A DNA stretch of 64,000 nt, taken from contig NZ_JAPENM010000003.1 of assembly GCF_026342035.1 (NCBI RefSeq), positions 372,001-436,000 of the forward strand, in the 5' to 3' direction. Below, piece after piece: positions 50,329 through 59,559 of the stretch. Origin of the DNA: Aldersonia sp. NBC_00410 (GTDB lineage: Bacteria; Actinomycetota; Actinomycetes; Mycobacteriales; Mycobacteriaceae). Below the pieces are notes generated by a model, which saw nothing but the letters and a program-made list of their open reading frames with translations, did no database searches and was not told the origin of the DNA. The number at the start of each line of letters is the position of its first letter. The stretch's first letter is position 1. Both the position numbers and the translations under genes were made by a program.

Positions 50329-51591
50329 TCAGTGTGCGACCGGGCAGCGCCCGGCGTCCGAGCTCACGCCGTAATCCACCTCGAGGTGCTTGACCCCGTT
50401 CAGCCAGCCCGACTGCAGCCGGGTCGGTTCGGACAGCCTGGTGATATCGGGGATGCCGTCGGCGATCGCATCGAAGATGAGGCCCACCTCGAGCCGGGCC
50501 AGGTTCGCGCCGAGACAGTAGTGCGCCCCGGTGCCGCCGAAGGACAGGTGCGGGTTGGGGTTGCGGGTGATGTCGAATGCGTGCGGTCGGTCGAACACCT
50601 CGTCGTCGAAGTTCGCCGAACCGTACAACATCACGACGCGCTGGCCCTGCTCGATTGCGGTGTCTCCGATCATCGTGTTCACCAAAGCAGTTCGCTGCTG
50701 GCAGATCAACGGTGTCGTGTAGCGGATGATCTCGTCCGCGGCACTCGCCGGTCGCTCGGTGCGGAACAGCTGCCACTGGTCGGGATTCTCCATGAAAGCG
50801 AGTGTGCCGAGAGTGGTTGCATTGCGGGTGGTTTCGTTGCCGGCGACCGCCAGCATGATGAAGAAGAAGCCGAACTCCTCCGGGGTGAGCAGTTCGCCGT
50901 TCACGTCGGCATGGACCAGCGTGGAGATGATGTCGTCCACCGGTTGTTTGCGTCGTTGCTCAGCGAGTTCGTAGGCATAGCCGAGCATTTGGGCGTTGGC
51001 CATCCGCGCCTGACCGGCGGTTTCGGCGTCGTCGTAGCCGCTCATTTGATTCGACCAGTCGAAGATCTGCTTGCGGGCGTCCTCGGGTACGCCGAGCAAC
51101 TCCGAGATCGCGTGGATGGGCAGCTCGCTGGCAACCTGCGTAACGAAGTCACCGCTGCCGGACTCCGCGGCCTCCGCCACGATCCGGGTTGCCTTCTCGC
51201 GCAGTTGCGCACGCATCGCTTCGACGCCGCGCGGCGTGAACACCTTGGACACCAGACGACGCAGTTGGGTGTGTTCGGGGGCGTCCTTGTTGATCAGCAC
51301 GAACTTCGTGAGTTCGAGCTCCTCGGGGGTGATCGCGTCCTCGTGCCGTGGGATGGCGCCCTGGGCGTTGCTGGAGAACACCTCCGAGCGCTTCGAGACA
51401 TCGCGCACCTCGGCATGCCGAGAAACGACCCAGAAACCGGTGTCGGGGAACCCGCCAACGCCGGACGGCTTCTCGTTCCACCACACCGGCGCGCAACGGC
51501 GCAGTTCGGCGTACGCCTCGAACGGTAGGCCGCGGCCGTGCATCACCGGATCGGTGACATCGAAACCTATGGGCAGGGTCAGTTCGGTCAT
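50329..51591 (-). CDS. Cytochrome P450, CYP125-like
   Basis: The 420-residue P450 closely resembles the steroid C26/27-hydroxylase CYP125 in several places: LPIGFDVTDPVMHGRGLPF at the start, the I-helix FFIMLAVAGNETTRNATT near residue 250, DEIIRYTTPL (the ExxR region), and the heme-binding FGGTGAHYCLGANLAR near 358, ending GRCPVAH as CYP125 does. It may start sterol side-chain oxidation. Yet it is not in the side-chain operon but downstream of a TetR and nitroreductase gene. No KstR box precedes it, so it may serve another terpenoid or sterol. Heme Cys is intact. Confidence 0.9.
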   Translation of the reverse strand: MTELTLPIGFDVTDPVMHGRGLPFEAYAELRRCAPVWWNEKPSGVGGFPDTGFWVVSRHAEVRDVSKRSEVFSSNAQGAIPRHEDAITPEELELTKFVLINKDAPEHTQLRRLVSKVFTPRGVEAMRAQLREKATRIVAEAAESGSGDFVTQVASELPIHAISELLGVPEDARKQIFDWSNQMSGYDDAETAGQARMANAQMLGYAYELAEQRRKQPVDDIISTLVHADVNGELLTPEEFGFFFIMLAVAGNETTRNATTLGTLAFMENPDQWQLFRTERPASAADEIIRYTTPLICQQRTALVNTMIGDTAIEQGQRVVMLYGSANFDDEVFDRPHAFDITRNPNPHLSFGGTGAHYCLGANLARLEVGLIFDAIADGIPDITRLSEPTRLQSGWLNGVKHLEVDYGVSSDAGRCPVAH

Positions 51592-51601
51592 CGGGTATTC
51601 C

Positions 51602-52072
51602 TCACTCGCAGATCACCACCGGGATCTGCCGATCGGTCCAGGACTGGTACTTGTCGAAGTCGGGGTACATCGCGACGAGCTTGGGCCACACCTCGGCCCG
51701 CTCCTCGGCATCGGCAACGTGGGCCGTCATCTGCCGGACGTTCGACTTGATTTGCACGGTGACATTCGGGTTGGACCGAATGTTGTAGAACCATGCGGGG
51801 TTCTTGGGCAGACCGCCCTGCGAGGCGACGACGACAACGCGCGGGCCGTCTTGGATGAACAGCAGTGGGCTGATGCGCTTTTCGCTGGTCTTCCGGCCGA
51901 TGGTGGTGAGCAGCAGAACCGGCACTCCCCACGGGAATGCGCTGCCTACCCGCCACTTGCTGCCCAGCCGACCACCGGTCGCGCGGTACAGGCGGGTGTT
52001 CACCTGCGACATGATCTTGATGATCTTTACGGCCTTGGGCGAGTCGAGTCCCTTGGGTGCAGCGCTGGTCAT
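51602..52072 (-). CDS. Deazaflavin (F420)-dependent nitroreductase family protein
   Basis: The 156-residue split-beta-barrel protein belongs to the Ddn family of F420H2-dependent reductases, some of which reduce quinones. It shows the F420-contact stretch VLLLTTIGRKTSEKRISPLL and GGLPKNPAWFYNIRSNPNV, both typical. It lies between the TetR gene (21 bases upstream) and the P450 (ten bases downstream), so all three share one message. In M. tuberculosis ddn also lies close to cyp125, which hints at a role around sterol or quinone redox chemistry. Confidence 0.88.
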   Translation of the reverse strand: MTSAAPKGLDSPKAVKIIKIMSQVNTRLYRATGGRLGSKWRVGSAFPWGVPVLLLTTIGRKTSEKRISPLLFIQDGPRVVVVASQGGLPKNPAWFYNIRSNPNVTVQIKSNVRQMTAHVADAEERAEVWPKLVAMYPDFDKYQSWTDRQIPVVICE

Positions 52073-52093
52073 GATGGCCTTTCGTATGCAGTG

Positions 52094-52666
52094 CTAGGCG
52101 AGAATCATCCGAGCGGACTTCTCGATCCGGTCGGCGATCTGGGTGTACGACTCGTATCCCATACCTGCACGCACGAGCGCACCCGCGTAGAGCAATTCCA
52201 GCGCTTCGATGACGTCCGGGTCGGCACCCGCGCCGAGGGCGGCGGTGAGCCGGTCCCGGATCTCGATACCGACCCGCAGGCGCAGATGGTCGACGTCCGG
52301 GTCACGGCCGAGCAGTGCGCTCGTCACCGCGCCCGCGAGTTCGGACTCGTCGGCGACGAGCAGGGCGATATGACGCAGCACGGCGATCGCACGTTCGGCG
52401 GGATCGGTCTCCTGAAGTTCGGGTTGGGGTGTGCCTGCGAGCCTGCGCCAGAACACTTCCGCGACCAGGTGCTCCTTGGACGAGAAATATGTGTACGCCG
52501 TGGCCGGCGCGACACCGGCACGCGAAGCGACCATTCGGACGGTGAGTCCCGCGAAACCCTCCTGACTCAGCACCTCGACGGCGGCACGAGTGAGCCGGTC
52601 GACAGTGTCGGCCTGCTTCTCGGTCAGACGGCGTCGGGTGGACTCCAGGTTAACGGAACTAGACAC
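52094..52666 (-). CDS. TetR-family transcriptional regulator
   Basis: The 190-residue protein has an N-terminal TetR helix-turn-helix (LTVRMVASRAGVAPATAYTY, then FSSKEHLVAEVF) and a ligand-binding helical domain. The GTG at 52666 gives the family-like start SSSVNLES; no ribosome-binding site precedes it, so the message may be leaderless. The palindrome CTAGACACATGTCTGGAC covers this start, a probable autoregulatory operator. Similar sites lie at 62762 and 62971 by the aldehyde dehydrogenase and second P450. It likely controls both P450 groups; the ligand is unknown. It resembles the TetR gene I recall at the mycobacterial cyp51/cyp123 locus. Confidence 0.88.
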   Translation of the reverse strand: MSSSVNLESTRRRLTEKQADTVDRLTRAAVEVLSQEGFAGLTVRMVASRAGVAPATAYTYFSSKEHLVAEVFWRRLAGTPQPELQETDPAERAIAVLRHIALLVADESELAGAVTSALLGRDPDVDHLRLRVGIEIRDRLTAALGAGADPDVIEALELLYAGALVRAGMGYESYTQIADRIEKSARMILA

Positions 52667-52676
52667 ATGTCTGGAC
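52659..52676. promoter_or_regulatory. TetR-type operator over the regulator's own start
   Basis: CTAGACACATGTCTGGAC, core GACACATGTC. It overlaps the GTG start of the TetR gene; the same core occurs at 62766-62775 (inverse orientation) and, as GACACGTGTC, at 62975-62984. Confidence 0.72.
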
Positions 52677-52719
52677 GCTACTACACCGGGGTATCGGTGG
52701 CAACACGATCGGACCGTAG

Positions 52720-53451
<732 letters not shown>

Positions 53452-53618
53452 GCGATATGGCCGCTCGGCTGCCCCGGCGGGGAGCACAGATCGCGGCGGT
53501 CAGCACCGGCGAACGCGCACCCGATCGGATGTCCGCGCATGACCGGGCGTTCGCGTTCATCCAAGAAGGTGCGCGTTCATTCGTCGCCTCGGTCGGCAAC
53601 GGCACCCGGCCGAGCGCG

Positions 53619-54686
53619 TCATCGCTGCGTGACGCACTCGCAGTCGTAGCTGCCCTCGAGCCCGCGGGGCAGCTGCTCTCCACGGAATATCCCGTTGCCC
53701 GGGGTCGTTCGGGAGAGCGCGTCCGCTGCCAAGATCACGGCCGCGCCGGTCCAGGTGGTCCGCTCCTCCGGCCAGCGCTTGCCGTCGGCGAATACCAACC
53801 CGGTCCAATAGGATCCGTCGGACTCCCGCAGATGCTGCATCGCCGCGAACTGTTCGTGCGCCGAACGCGGGCGCCCGAGGGCGTCGAGAGCGAGTACGAG
53901 TTCGCACGTCTCTGCGCCGGTTGCCCACGGGCGGTCGCTCACACAACGGATACCGAGTCCGTCGACGACGAACTCGTCCCAGCCGAACTCGATTCGGCGA
54001 TGCGCGGCGGTACCGCGCAGCGCACCACCGAGGATCGGGTAGTACCAGTCCATCGAATAGCGCGCCTTCTCGCTGAACAGTTCGGGATGTTGTGCGATGG
54101 CATGGCGCAACCGGCCGACCGCCATCTCCCATTCGGGCTGTGGCTCGTCGACTCGGTCTGCGATCGCGAGGGCGCAGCAGATGCTTTGGTGGATACTCGA
54201 GCAGCCGGTGAGCAGGGCTTCGGTGAAGTCGCCCTTGGGGGTTCGCGCCCAGCCGATCGTGCCGGACGCATTCTGCAGGTCGAGTACGAAGTCGATGCCT
54301 GCGCGTACAGCCGGCCACATTCGCTCGATGAACCGCTGATCGCGGGTGATCAGGTAGTGATGCCAGACGCCGACCGCGAGGTAGGCGCAGAAATTGGTGT
54401 CGGAGTGCGGGTCTTCGACAACGCCGTTGCGAATCTGCAGTGGCCACGACCCGTCCGCACGCTGGTTGCGTCGCGACCATTCGTAGGCCGCCTCCGCGGC
54501 GTCGATGAGTCCGGTGGCGGACAACGCCATCGCATTCTCGACGTGGTCCCACGGGTCGGTGTGGCCGCCGGTGAACCAGGGTATGGCCCCGTCGGATTCC
54601 TGGGTGGCGGCGATGGATCGAGCGGTGGCGACACAGTCCTGGGCCGTGAGCACGCCCGGTACTGCGGGAATCTCACTCCGACGCAA
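53619..54686 (-). CDS. Alpha/alpha-barrel protein, prenyltransferase/terpene cyclase- or glycosidase-like
   Basis: The 355-residue product is built of paired helices with repeated aromatic-Gly motifs: ATQESDGAIPWFTGGHTDPW, WDHVENAMALSATGL, RADGSWPLQIRNGVVED, SDTNFCAYLAVGVWHHY, and DGSYWTGLVFADGKRWPEER. Databases often name such proteins prenyltransferases for their squalene-cyclase-like barrel, but no DxDD or DCTAE cyclase motif is visible and the pattern suits a six-hairpin glycosidase equally well. It overlaps the methyltransferase gene upstream by 14 bases and is the last gene of that operon. Function unassigned. Confidence 0.8.
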   Translation of the reverse strand: MRRSEIPAVPGVLTAQDCVATARSIAATQESDGAIPWFTGGHTDPWDHVENAMALSATGLIDAAEAAYEWSRRNQRADGSWPLQIRNGVVEDPHSDTNFCAYLAVGVWHHYLITRDQRFIERMWPAVRAGIDFVLDLQNASGTIGWARTPKGDFTEALLTGCSSIHQSICCALAIADRVDEPQPEWEMAVGRLRHAIAQHPELFSEKARYSMDWYYPILGGALRGTAAHRRIEFGWDEFVVDGLGIRCVSDRPWATGAETCELVLALDALGRPRSAHEQFAAMQHLRESDGSYWTGLVFADGKRWPEERTTWTGAAVILAADALSRTTPGNGIFRGEQLPRGLEGSYDCECVTQR

Positions 54687-55404
54687 TGGTTTGCACCGGC
54701 TTCTCGAAGTAGAGGGCGACGCTCTTGCCGACCAGCGGGTTCAGCAGCGACTCGGCGGTCCGGGTGACGCGCGGTGCGGAGAGCATGTCCCACACCAGCA
54801 GCTGGTGGTACCCGCGGACCAGGACGTTGTTCGGTTTCTCCACGCCCACTGCGCATTTCAGCCACCAGTACGGCGCGTGCAGTGCGTGGGCATGATGGCT
54901 GTGGGTGAACTGCACGCCTGTCGCGGTGACTTTGTCGGTCAGCTCGTCGGCACGGTAGATCCGTACGTGGCCGCCTTCGTTGGCGTGGTATTCGTCCGAC
55001 AGCAGCCAGCACAGCTTCTCCGGCAGCCAGCGCGGCACGGTCACCGCGAGCTTGCCGCCGGGCTTGAGCACTCGCGTCAGCTCGGCGATGGCTGCGTCGT
55101 CGGCGGGGACGTGCTCGAGGATCTCCGAGGCGATCACGCAGTCGAACTCGCCGTCGGCGAACGGCAGCGCAAGCGCGTCACCGGCGACGGTCTTGGCGTT
55201 GGCGCCGGCGGGCGCCTCATCGGCTTTGGCCATGGCGTCGAACATCTCGCCGACATCGGCGAGTTCGTCGGCGTTCTGATCGAATGCGACGATGTCCGCG
55301 CCGCGCCGGTACGCCTCGAACGAGTGCCGTCCCGCGCCGCAGCCCACGTCGATGACCCGGGTTCCGGCTCCGATACCTAGCCGGTCGAAATCCACGGTCA
55401 GCAT
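54673..55404 (-). CDS. SAM-dependent methyltransferase (UbiE-type)
   Basis: The 243-residue product has the canonical class I motif VIDVGCGAGRHSFEAYRRGA near residue 18, ALALPFADGEFDCVIASEIL, and VLKPGGKLAVTVPRW. The C-terminal part (HAHALHAPYWWLKCAVGV) is longer and aromatic. It starts on the last base of the glycosyltransferase gene and overlaps the barrel gene, so the three are co-translated. Together with the GT4 gene it resembles M. tuberculosis Rv0224c/Rv0225. The substrate is not known. Confidence 0.88.
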   Translation of the reverse strand: MLTVDFDRLGIGAGTRVIDVGCGAGRHSFEAYRRGADIVAFDQNADELADVGEMFDAMAKADEAPAGANAKTVAGDALALPFADGEFDCVIASEILEHVPADDAAIAELTRVLKPGGKLAVTVPRWLPEKLCWLLSDEYHANEGGHVRIYRADELTDKVTATGVQFTHSHHAHALHAPYWWLKCAVGVEKPNNVLVRGYHQLLVWDMLSAPRVTRTAESLLNPLVGKSVALYFEKPVQTIASE

Positions 55405-56648
55405 TACCGGCCTGCCTCCTTCACGGCCGCGATGGCCGCCTCGTACACCGCGGCGGTCTGCGCGGCAACCGAACTCCAGCTGAACCGCTCGACCGCCCGC
55501 GCACGCCCGGCGGCGCCGAGCGCCGCGACCCGTTCGGGAGATTCCAGCAGTTCGCCGATGACCTTCATGAGAGCTTCCACATCGCCCGGCGGGACCAGCA
55601 GGGCGGCTTCGCCGTCGGTGCCGACCACCTCGGGTATCGCGCCCGCGCGGCTGGCCACCAGTGCCGTACCGCTGGCCATGAATTCGACTGCGGGCAGCGA
55701 GAATCCCTCATAAAGTGAAGGGATGCAGGCTATTTCGGCCGATGTGATGAGCTCGGCGAGAGCCTCGTCGGACAGCCCGGACGAGGTGTGCACGATATCG
55801 CCGATACCGAGTTCGTCGATCAGCTTGCGCGTCGGGCCATTCGGCTCGAGCTTGGTGACGAGCTGCAGTTCGACGTCGTGTTCGATACGCAGTTTCGACA
55901 CGGCCGCCAGCAGGTTGCCGACGCCCTTGAGTGGCACGTCGGCACTGGCGATCGCAACGATGCGCCCGCGCTTGCGCTGTGCGGCGCCGGGCCGGAACAG
56001 CTCGGTGTCCACCCCGAGCGGCACCACGTCGAGCTGTTCGGGCCGAACATCGAAGTCCGTGGCGATATCTCGCGCCGAGGTGCTCGACACGGTCAGCAGG
56101 TGTGGCAGGCGCTGCGCAACCTTGCGCTGCATCCGCAGGAACCCGTACCAGCGGACTACCGCAGGTTTGCGCCACCACTTCGCGGCCGCGAGGTCCAGGG
56201 TCCGGTCCCGGGTGATCGGGTGGTGCACGGTCGCGACAACGGGCATGCCCGCAGCCGCGATATCGAGTAATCCGTAACCGAGGCACTGATTGTCGTGCAC
56301 CACGTCGAAATCACCGATGCGCTCGGCCAGAATTCGCGCCATGCGAAGACTGAAGGTCTGCGGCTCCGGGAATCCGGCGGTCCACATGGTGGCCAGCTCG
56401 CGCACATCGATCAGGTCCCGGATCTCACTCGGCCGAGGCGTGCGGAACGGATCCGGCTCACGGTAGAGGTCGAGGCTCGGCACCTTGGTCAGCCGGACCC
56501 GCGGATCGAGATCCTCGGGATAGGGCTGACCGGAGAACACCTCCACCTCGTGACCGAGCTCGACCAGCCCACGGCTCAGATAGCGAACGTAAACGCCCTG
56601 ACCGCCGCAGTGAGGTTTGCTCCGATAGGACAGCAGGGCGATTCGCAC
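55404..56648 (-). CDS. GT4 family glycosyltransferase
   Basis: The 414-residue GT-B enzyme has the acceptor domain start RIALLSYRSKPHCGGQGVYV with the Gly-rich loop, VVHDNQCLGYGLLDIA, and the donor domain VSSTSARDIATDFDVRPEQL, then IACIPSLYEGFSLPAVEFMA with the E-x7-E retaining motif. It probably moves a sugar from a nucleotide donor to a lipid or glycan in the cytoplasm. It leads the GT4-methyltransferase-barrel operon. It closely resembles M. tuberculosis Rv0225 as I recall it; that gene's product is also unclear. Confidence 0.9.
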   Translation of the reverse strand: MRIALLSYRSKPHCGGQGVYVRYLSRGLVELGHEVEVFSGQPYPEDLDPRVRLTKVPSLDLYREPDPFRTPRPSEIRDLIDVRELATMWTAGFPEPQTFSLRMARILAERIGDFDVVHDNQCLGYGLLDIAAAGMPVVATVHHPITRDRTLDLAAAKWWRKPAVVRWYGFLRMQRKVAQRLPHLLTVSSTSARDIATDFDVRPEQLDVVPLGVDTELFRPGAAQRKRGRIVAIASADVPLKGVGNLLAAVSKLRIEHDVELQLVTKLEPNGPTRKLIDELGIGDIVHTSSGLSDEALAELITSAEIACIPSLYEGFSLPAVEFMASGTALVASRAGAIPEVVGTDGEAALLVPPGDVEALMKVIGELLESPERVAALGAAGRARAVERFSWSSVAAQTAAVYEAAIAAVKEAGR

Positions 56649-56744
56649 GCGCTCTCATTTCGCCCCGGTGCGCACGGCGCCGGGTGGTCGGGGGACGGAA
56701 CTTGCCGGTGGTGCCGCCGGTTGTGACCGGCGGCACCTTTCACG

Positions 56745-57613
56745 TCATGCTAATAGACCGGTATCCAGGCCGCGTAGCTTGCCCGCAAGGCGGTCGAGGT
56801 ATGCGACCACCTCGTCCTCGGACTTGTCCGGCAGGCCGTAGAGCACGTCGGTCACCCCGAGTTCGGTGAACTGTGCCAGCCGCTCGGCGTCCGGCTTGAA
56901 TTCGAGCACCACGACGCGGGGCAGACCCGGCCGATCGGCTTCCTTCCAGATCTTGTGCAGCAGCCGCACGCGATCGGCGATGTCCTGCTCGCCCGGCGTG
57001 GTGATCCAGCCGTCGGCGTACTTGGCGATCCAGTTGAAGTTGCGCTCGTTGCCTGCCGCGCCGATCAGGATCGGCACCCGCGGCTGCGACACCGTCTTGG
57101 GCCAGGCCCAGCTCGGCCCGAACTTCACGAACTCGCCGTCGTAGCTGGCTTCCTCGTCCGACCACAGCGACTCCATGGCCTGCAGCGTCTCGCGCAGCAC
57201 GGTGCGCCGCTTGCCCGCAGGCACGTTGTGGTCGGCCAGCTCGTCGGTGTTCCAGCCGAAGCCGGCACCGAGCACCACCCGGCCACCGGAGAGGTGGTCG
57301 AGCGAGGCAATCGTCTTGGCCAGCGTGATCGGGTCGCTCTCGACCGGCAGCGCGACCGCGGTGGCCAGTTCGATCCGCTCGGTGACCGAGGACGCCGTGG
57401 CCAGCGCGACCCACGGGTCGAGGGTGCGCATGTAGCGATCGTCCGGCAGCGTCTCGTCGCCGGTCTGCGGGTGGGCAGCCTCCCGCTTGACCGGGATGTG
57501 GGTGTGCTCGGGCACGAAGAACGAATGGAAGCCTCGTTCCTCGGCGGCCTTCGCGGCGGCCGCGGGCGCAATGCCGCGGTCGCTGGTGAACAGGACGATG
57601 CCTGCCTTCATAG
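56745..57613 (-). CDS. LLM-class F420-dependent oxidoreductase
   Basis: The 289-residue TIM-barrel protein belongs to the luciferase-like family. It has GFHSFFVPEHTHIPVKRE at the start, RIELATAVALPVESDPITLAK, the GGRVVLGAGFGWNTDELADHN motif typical of the F420 group, and PILIGAAGNERNFNWIAKYADG. ATG 57613 lies after AAGGAG. It is the last of a minus-strand run that begins with the aldehyde dehydrogenase, 18 bases downstream of the flavoprotein gene. Substrate unknown; FMN rather than F420 cannot be ruled out. Confidence 0.88.
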
Positions 57614-57631
57614 CTGTTGCTCCTTGATCGG

Positions 57632-59167
57632 TCAGTTCGTCTCGGTGGCGGGCTGCCCGGTGGCTGCATGCTTTGTGGCGGCATGCTTTGTGGCGGCACT
57701 GATACCGGCCCGGCGGCCATAGAAGCTGCCATCGCCCAGCGACGTGCCGCTGGCATAACCGCCCGCGCACACGCCCGAGGTGCACCGTCCGGCCGCGAAC
57801 AGGCCGGGGATCGGCTCACCCGCAATATCGAGCACCGCCGAGTCGAGGTCGGTGCGCAGGCCGCCGAGGGTGAAACCGGCGGTGCAGTTGCGCAGGTCGA
57901 AACCGGCGATCGGCGTGCCGATCGGCTTGGTCCACTCCGGCTTTGTACCGAACAGCGGGTCCTCGCCCTTGGCCGCGTGGTGGTTGTAGACCTCGACCGT
58001 GGTCTGCAACGACTTCTCCGGCAGGCCCATCTCGGATTCGAGCTCCTCGATGGTCTCGCACACCCATTTCGGCTGCGTCCGGAAGAACGGCGTGGACGAC
58101 TCGGTCGCCATGGCTTCCTCGTACGCCGCCTCGTCGATGAGCAGGTACGCCTGGTTCTCCTGGTGGAACAGCGTCATCTGGCCGATCCGGCCCGGGTAGG
58201 TGTCCTCCGGGACATAACGCTGACCGCGGCCGTTGACGAGGATGCCGCGGGCCATCAGCTGCGGATCGCCGAAGAATGCGACCTCGGTGGCGTCCATGTG
58301 GGCGACATCGGCGCCGAGGGCCTGGGCAATGAGGATCGCGCGGCCGTCGTGCTCCTCGATCGCGGCACCGGGCCGGCCGATCAGGCGAGGAGCGTTGGAC
58401 TCGATCATCTTGTTGTTGTAGGCGAAGCTGCCCATCGCAAGCACGACGCCATTGCGGGCCCGCACGGCGAACTCGTCGCCGTACTTTTTGGTGATCAGGC
58501 CGACCACGCGCCCGTCGTCGTCCACGACGAGCCGCTGCACCCGGATGTCGTATTCGGCTCGGACACCGAGCTTTTCGGCGGTCTCCACGAGCGGCTGCAT
58601 GAGCATGAAGCCGCCGCCCTTCTCACCGGTCCGCTTGTGCAGCATCTGCGGCACGTGCCCGCGCGGCGCCGGAGTGGCGATGGCGTTGAACGGCGCAGCG
58701 TTCTCACCGCCGGAGTACATCAGGCCCTCGTCGTGCGGCGGCTCCCAGCCGGGCTCGCCCCAGAACGCCTCCTTGAACGGCACGCCGTTGTCGACCAGCC
58801 AGTTGTAGTGCTCGACGCTGCCATCGCAGTAGTCGCGGATCTTGGCCTCGTCGGCACCCGGCCCGAGCGCGGCGAGCATGAACGTCGCCATGTTCTCGGG
58901 GGTGTCTTCGAAGCCGAGTGCCTGCTGCAGCGGGGTGCCGCCGCCGAGGTAGATGAACCCACCGGCCAGGGCGGCTGCGCCGCCCCAGCCGCCGGTGCGC
59001 TCGAGTACGAGCACGTCGGCGCCGCGCCGGGCAGCCTCGATCGCGGCGCTGACGCCCGCGATGCCGTAGCCCGCGACGACGACGTCGGCCTCGTCATGCC
59101 ACTCGGTGATCTCGGCGGCATTCACCGGCCGCACAGCGGGTACTTGCAAGGGGGTCGTATCGCTCAC
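57632..59167 (-). CDS. FAD-dependent dehydrogenase, KstD-like (Rv0785-like)
   Basis: The 511-residue flavoprotein is of the fumarate reductase/3-ketosteroid dehydrogenase type: FAD site ADVVVAGYGIAGVSAAIEAA near residue 27, GGWGGAAALAGGFIYLGGG, and the C-terminal GLFAAGRCTSGVCAGGYASG. It lacks the YAGPGATIG segment of true KstD, so a different substrate is likely. Start GTG 59167 overlaps the CMD gene by four bases. Its C-terminus carries a small duplication (KHAATKHAAT) from a 15-bp repeat at 57666-57695. Similar to M. tuberculosis Rv0785 as I recall it. Confidence 0.88.
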   Translation of the reverse strand: MSDTTPLQVPAVRPVNAAEITEWHDEADVVVAGYGIAGVSAAIEAARRGADVLVLERTGGWGGAAALAGGFIYLGGGTPLQQALGFEDTPENMATFMLAALGPGADEAKIRDYCDGSVEHYNWLVDNGVPFKEAFWGEPGWEPPHDEGLMYSGGENAAPFNAIATPAPRGHVPQMLHKRTGEKGGGFMLMQPLVETAEKLGVRAEYDIRVQRLVVDDDGRVVGLITKKYGDEFAVRARNGVVLAMGSFAYNNKMIESNAPRLIGRPGAAIEEHDGRAILIAQALGADVAHMDATEVAFFGDPQLMARGILVNGRGQRYVPEDTYPGRIGQMTLFHQENQAYLLIDEAAYEEAMATESSTPFFRTQPKWVCETIEELESEMGLPEKSLQTTVEVYNHHAAKGEDPLFGTKPEWTKPIGTPIAGFDLRNCTAGFTLGGLRTDLDSAVLDIAGEPIPGLFAAGRCTSGVCAGGYASGTSLGDGSFYGRRAGISAATKHAATKHAATGQPATETN

Positions 59168-59559
59168 TTCTTGCTTGCCTTTCGCGCTACCGAGCTCACG
59201 GCGTTGTCCAGCTTGGTGCCGTTGGGCCAGCCGACGTAATGACAGAGGAATACCGCGATCTCGCGCATCTGCTCTTCGTCGAGTTCCTCGTTCTGCAACG
59301 CTGCACCGAGCTGGATCTCGGCGAGATCGAAGCCGCCCTGCGCGGTGAGCACGCCGAGCAGCAGCAGCCGGCGGTCGCGCATGCTCAGGCCCGGGCGCTG
59401 CCAGATGTCGCCGAAGAGGTGCTCGACCGTGTAGCGGAAGTGCAGCCCGGGACCGTCCTGCATGGAGAAGCCGTAGGCCTGTTCCATCTTGCGCAAACCG
59501 AGCTCGCGCTTCTCGGGGTCGACCGCGTAGCTTTCCGCGCCGGTCTGGCCGTTTGTCAT
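59164..59559 (-). CDS. Carboxymuconolactone decarboxylase (CMD) family protein
   Basis: The 131-residue product matches the CMD/AhpD-like fold: FRYTVEHLFGDIWQRPGLS and RDRRLLLLGVLTAQGGFDLAEIQ. The AhpD redox pair CxxC is absent, and the one Cys (FLCHYVGWPNG) stands where CMD proteins keep their His-rich motif. These small proteins act in aromatic or lactone catabolism or as structural partners. It overlaps its neighbours on both sides by four bases. Corresponds in order to M. tuberculosis Rv0771. Confidence 0.88.
   Translation of the reverse strand: MTNGQTGAESYAVDPEKRELGLRKMEQAYGFSMQDGPGLHFRYTVEHLFGDIWQRPGLSMRDRRLLLLGVLTAQGGFDLAEIQLGAALQNEELDEEQMREIAVFLCHYVGWPNGTKLDNAVSSVARKASKK

Noticed and set aside
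53452-53618. Gap between the TylF-like methyltransferase and the barrel gene
   Set aside because: Convergent gene ends; no clear hairpin, gene or repeat was seen.
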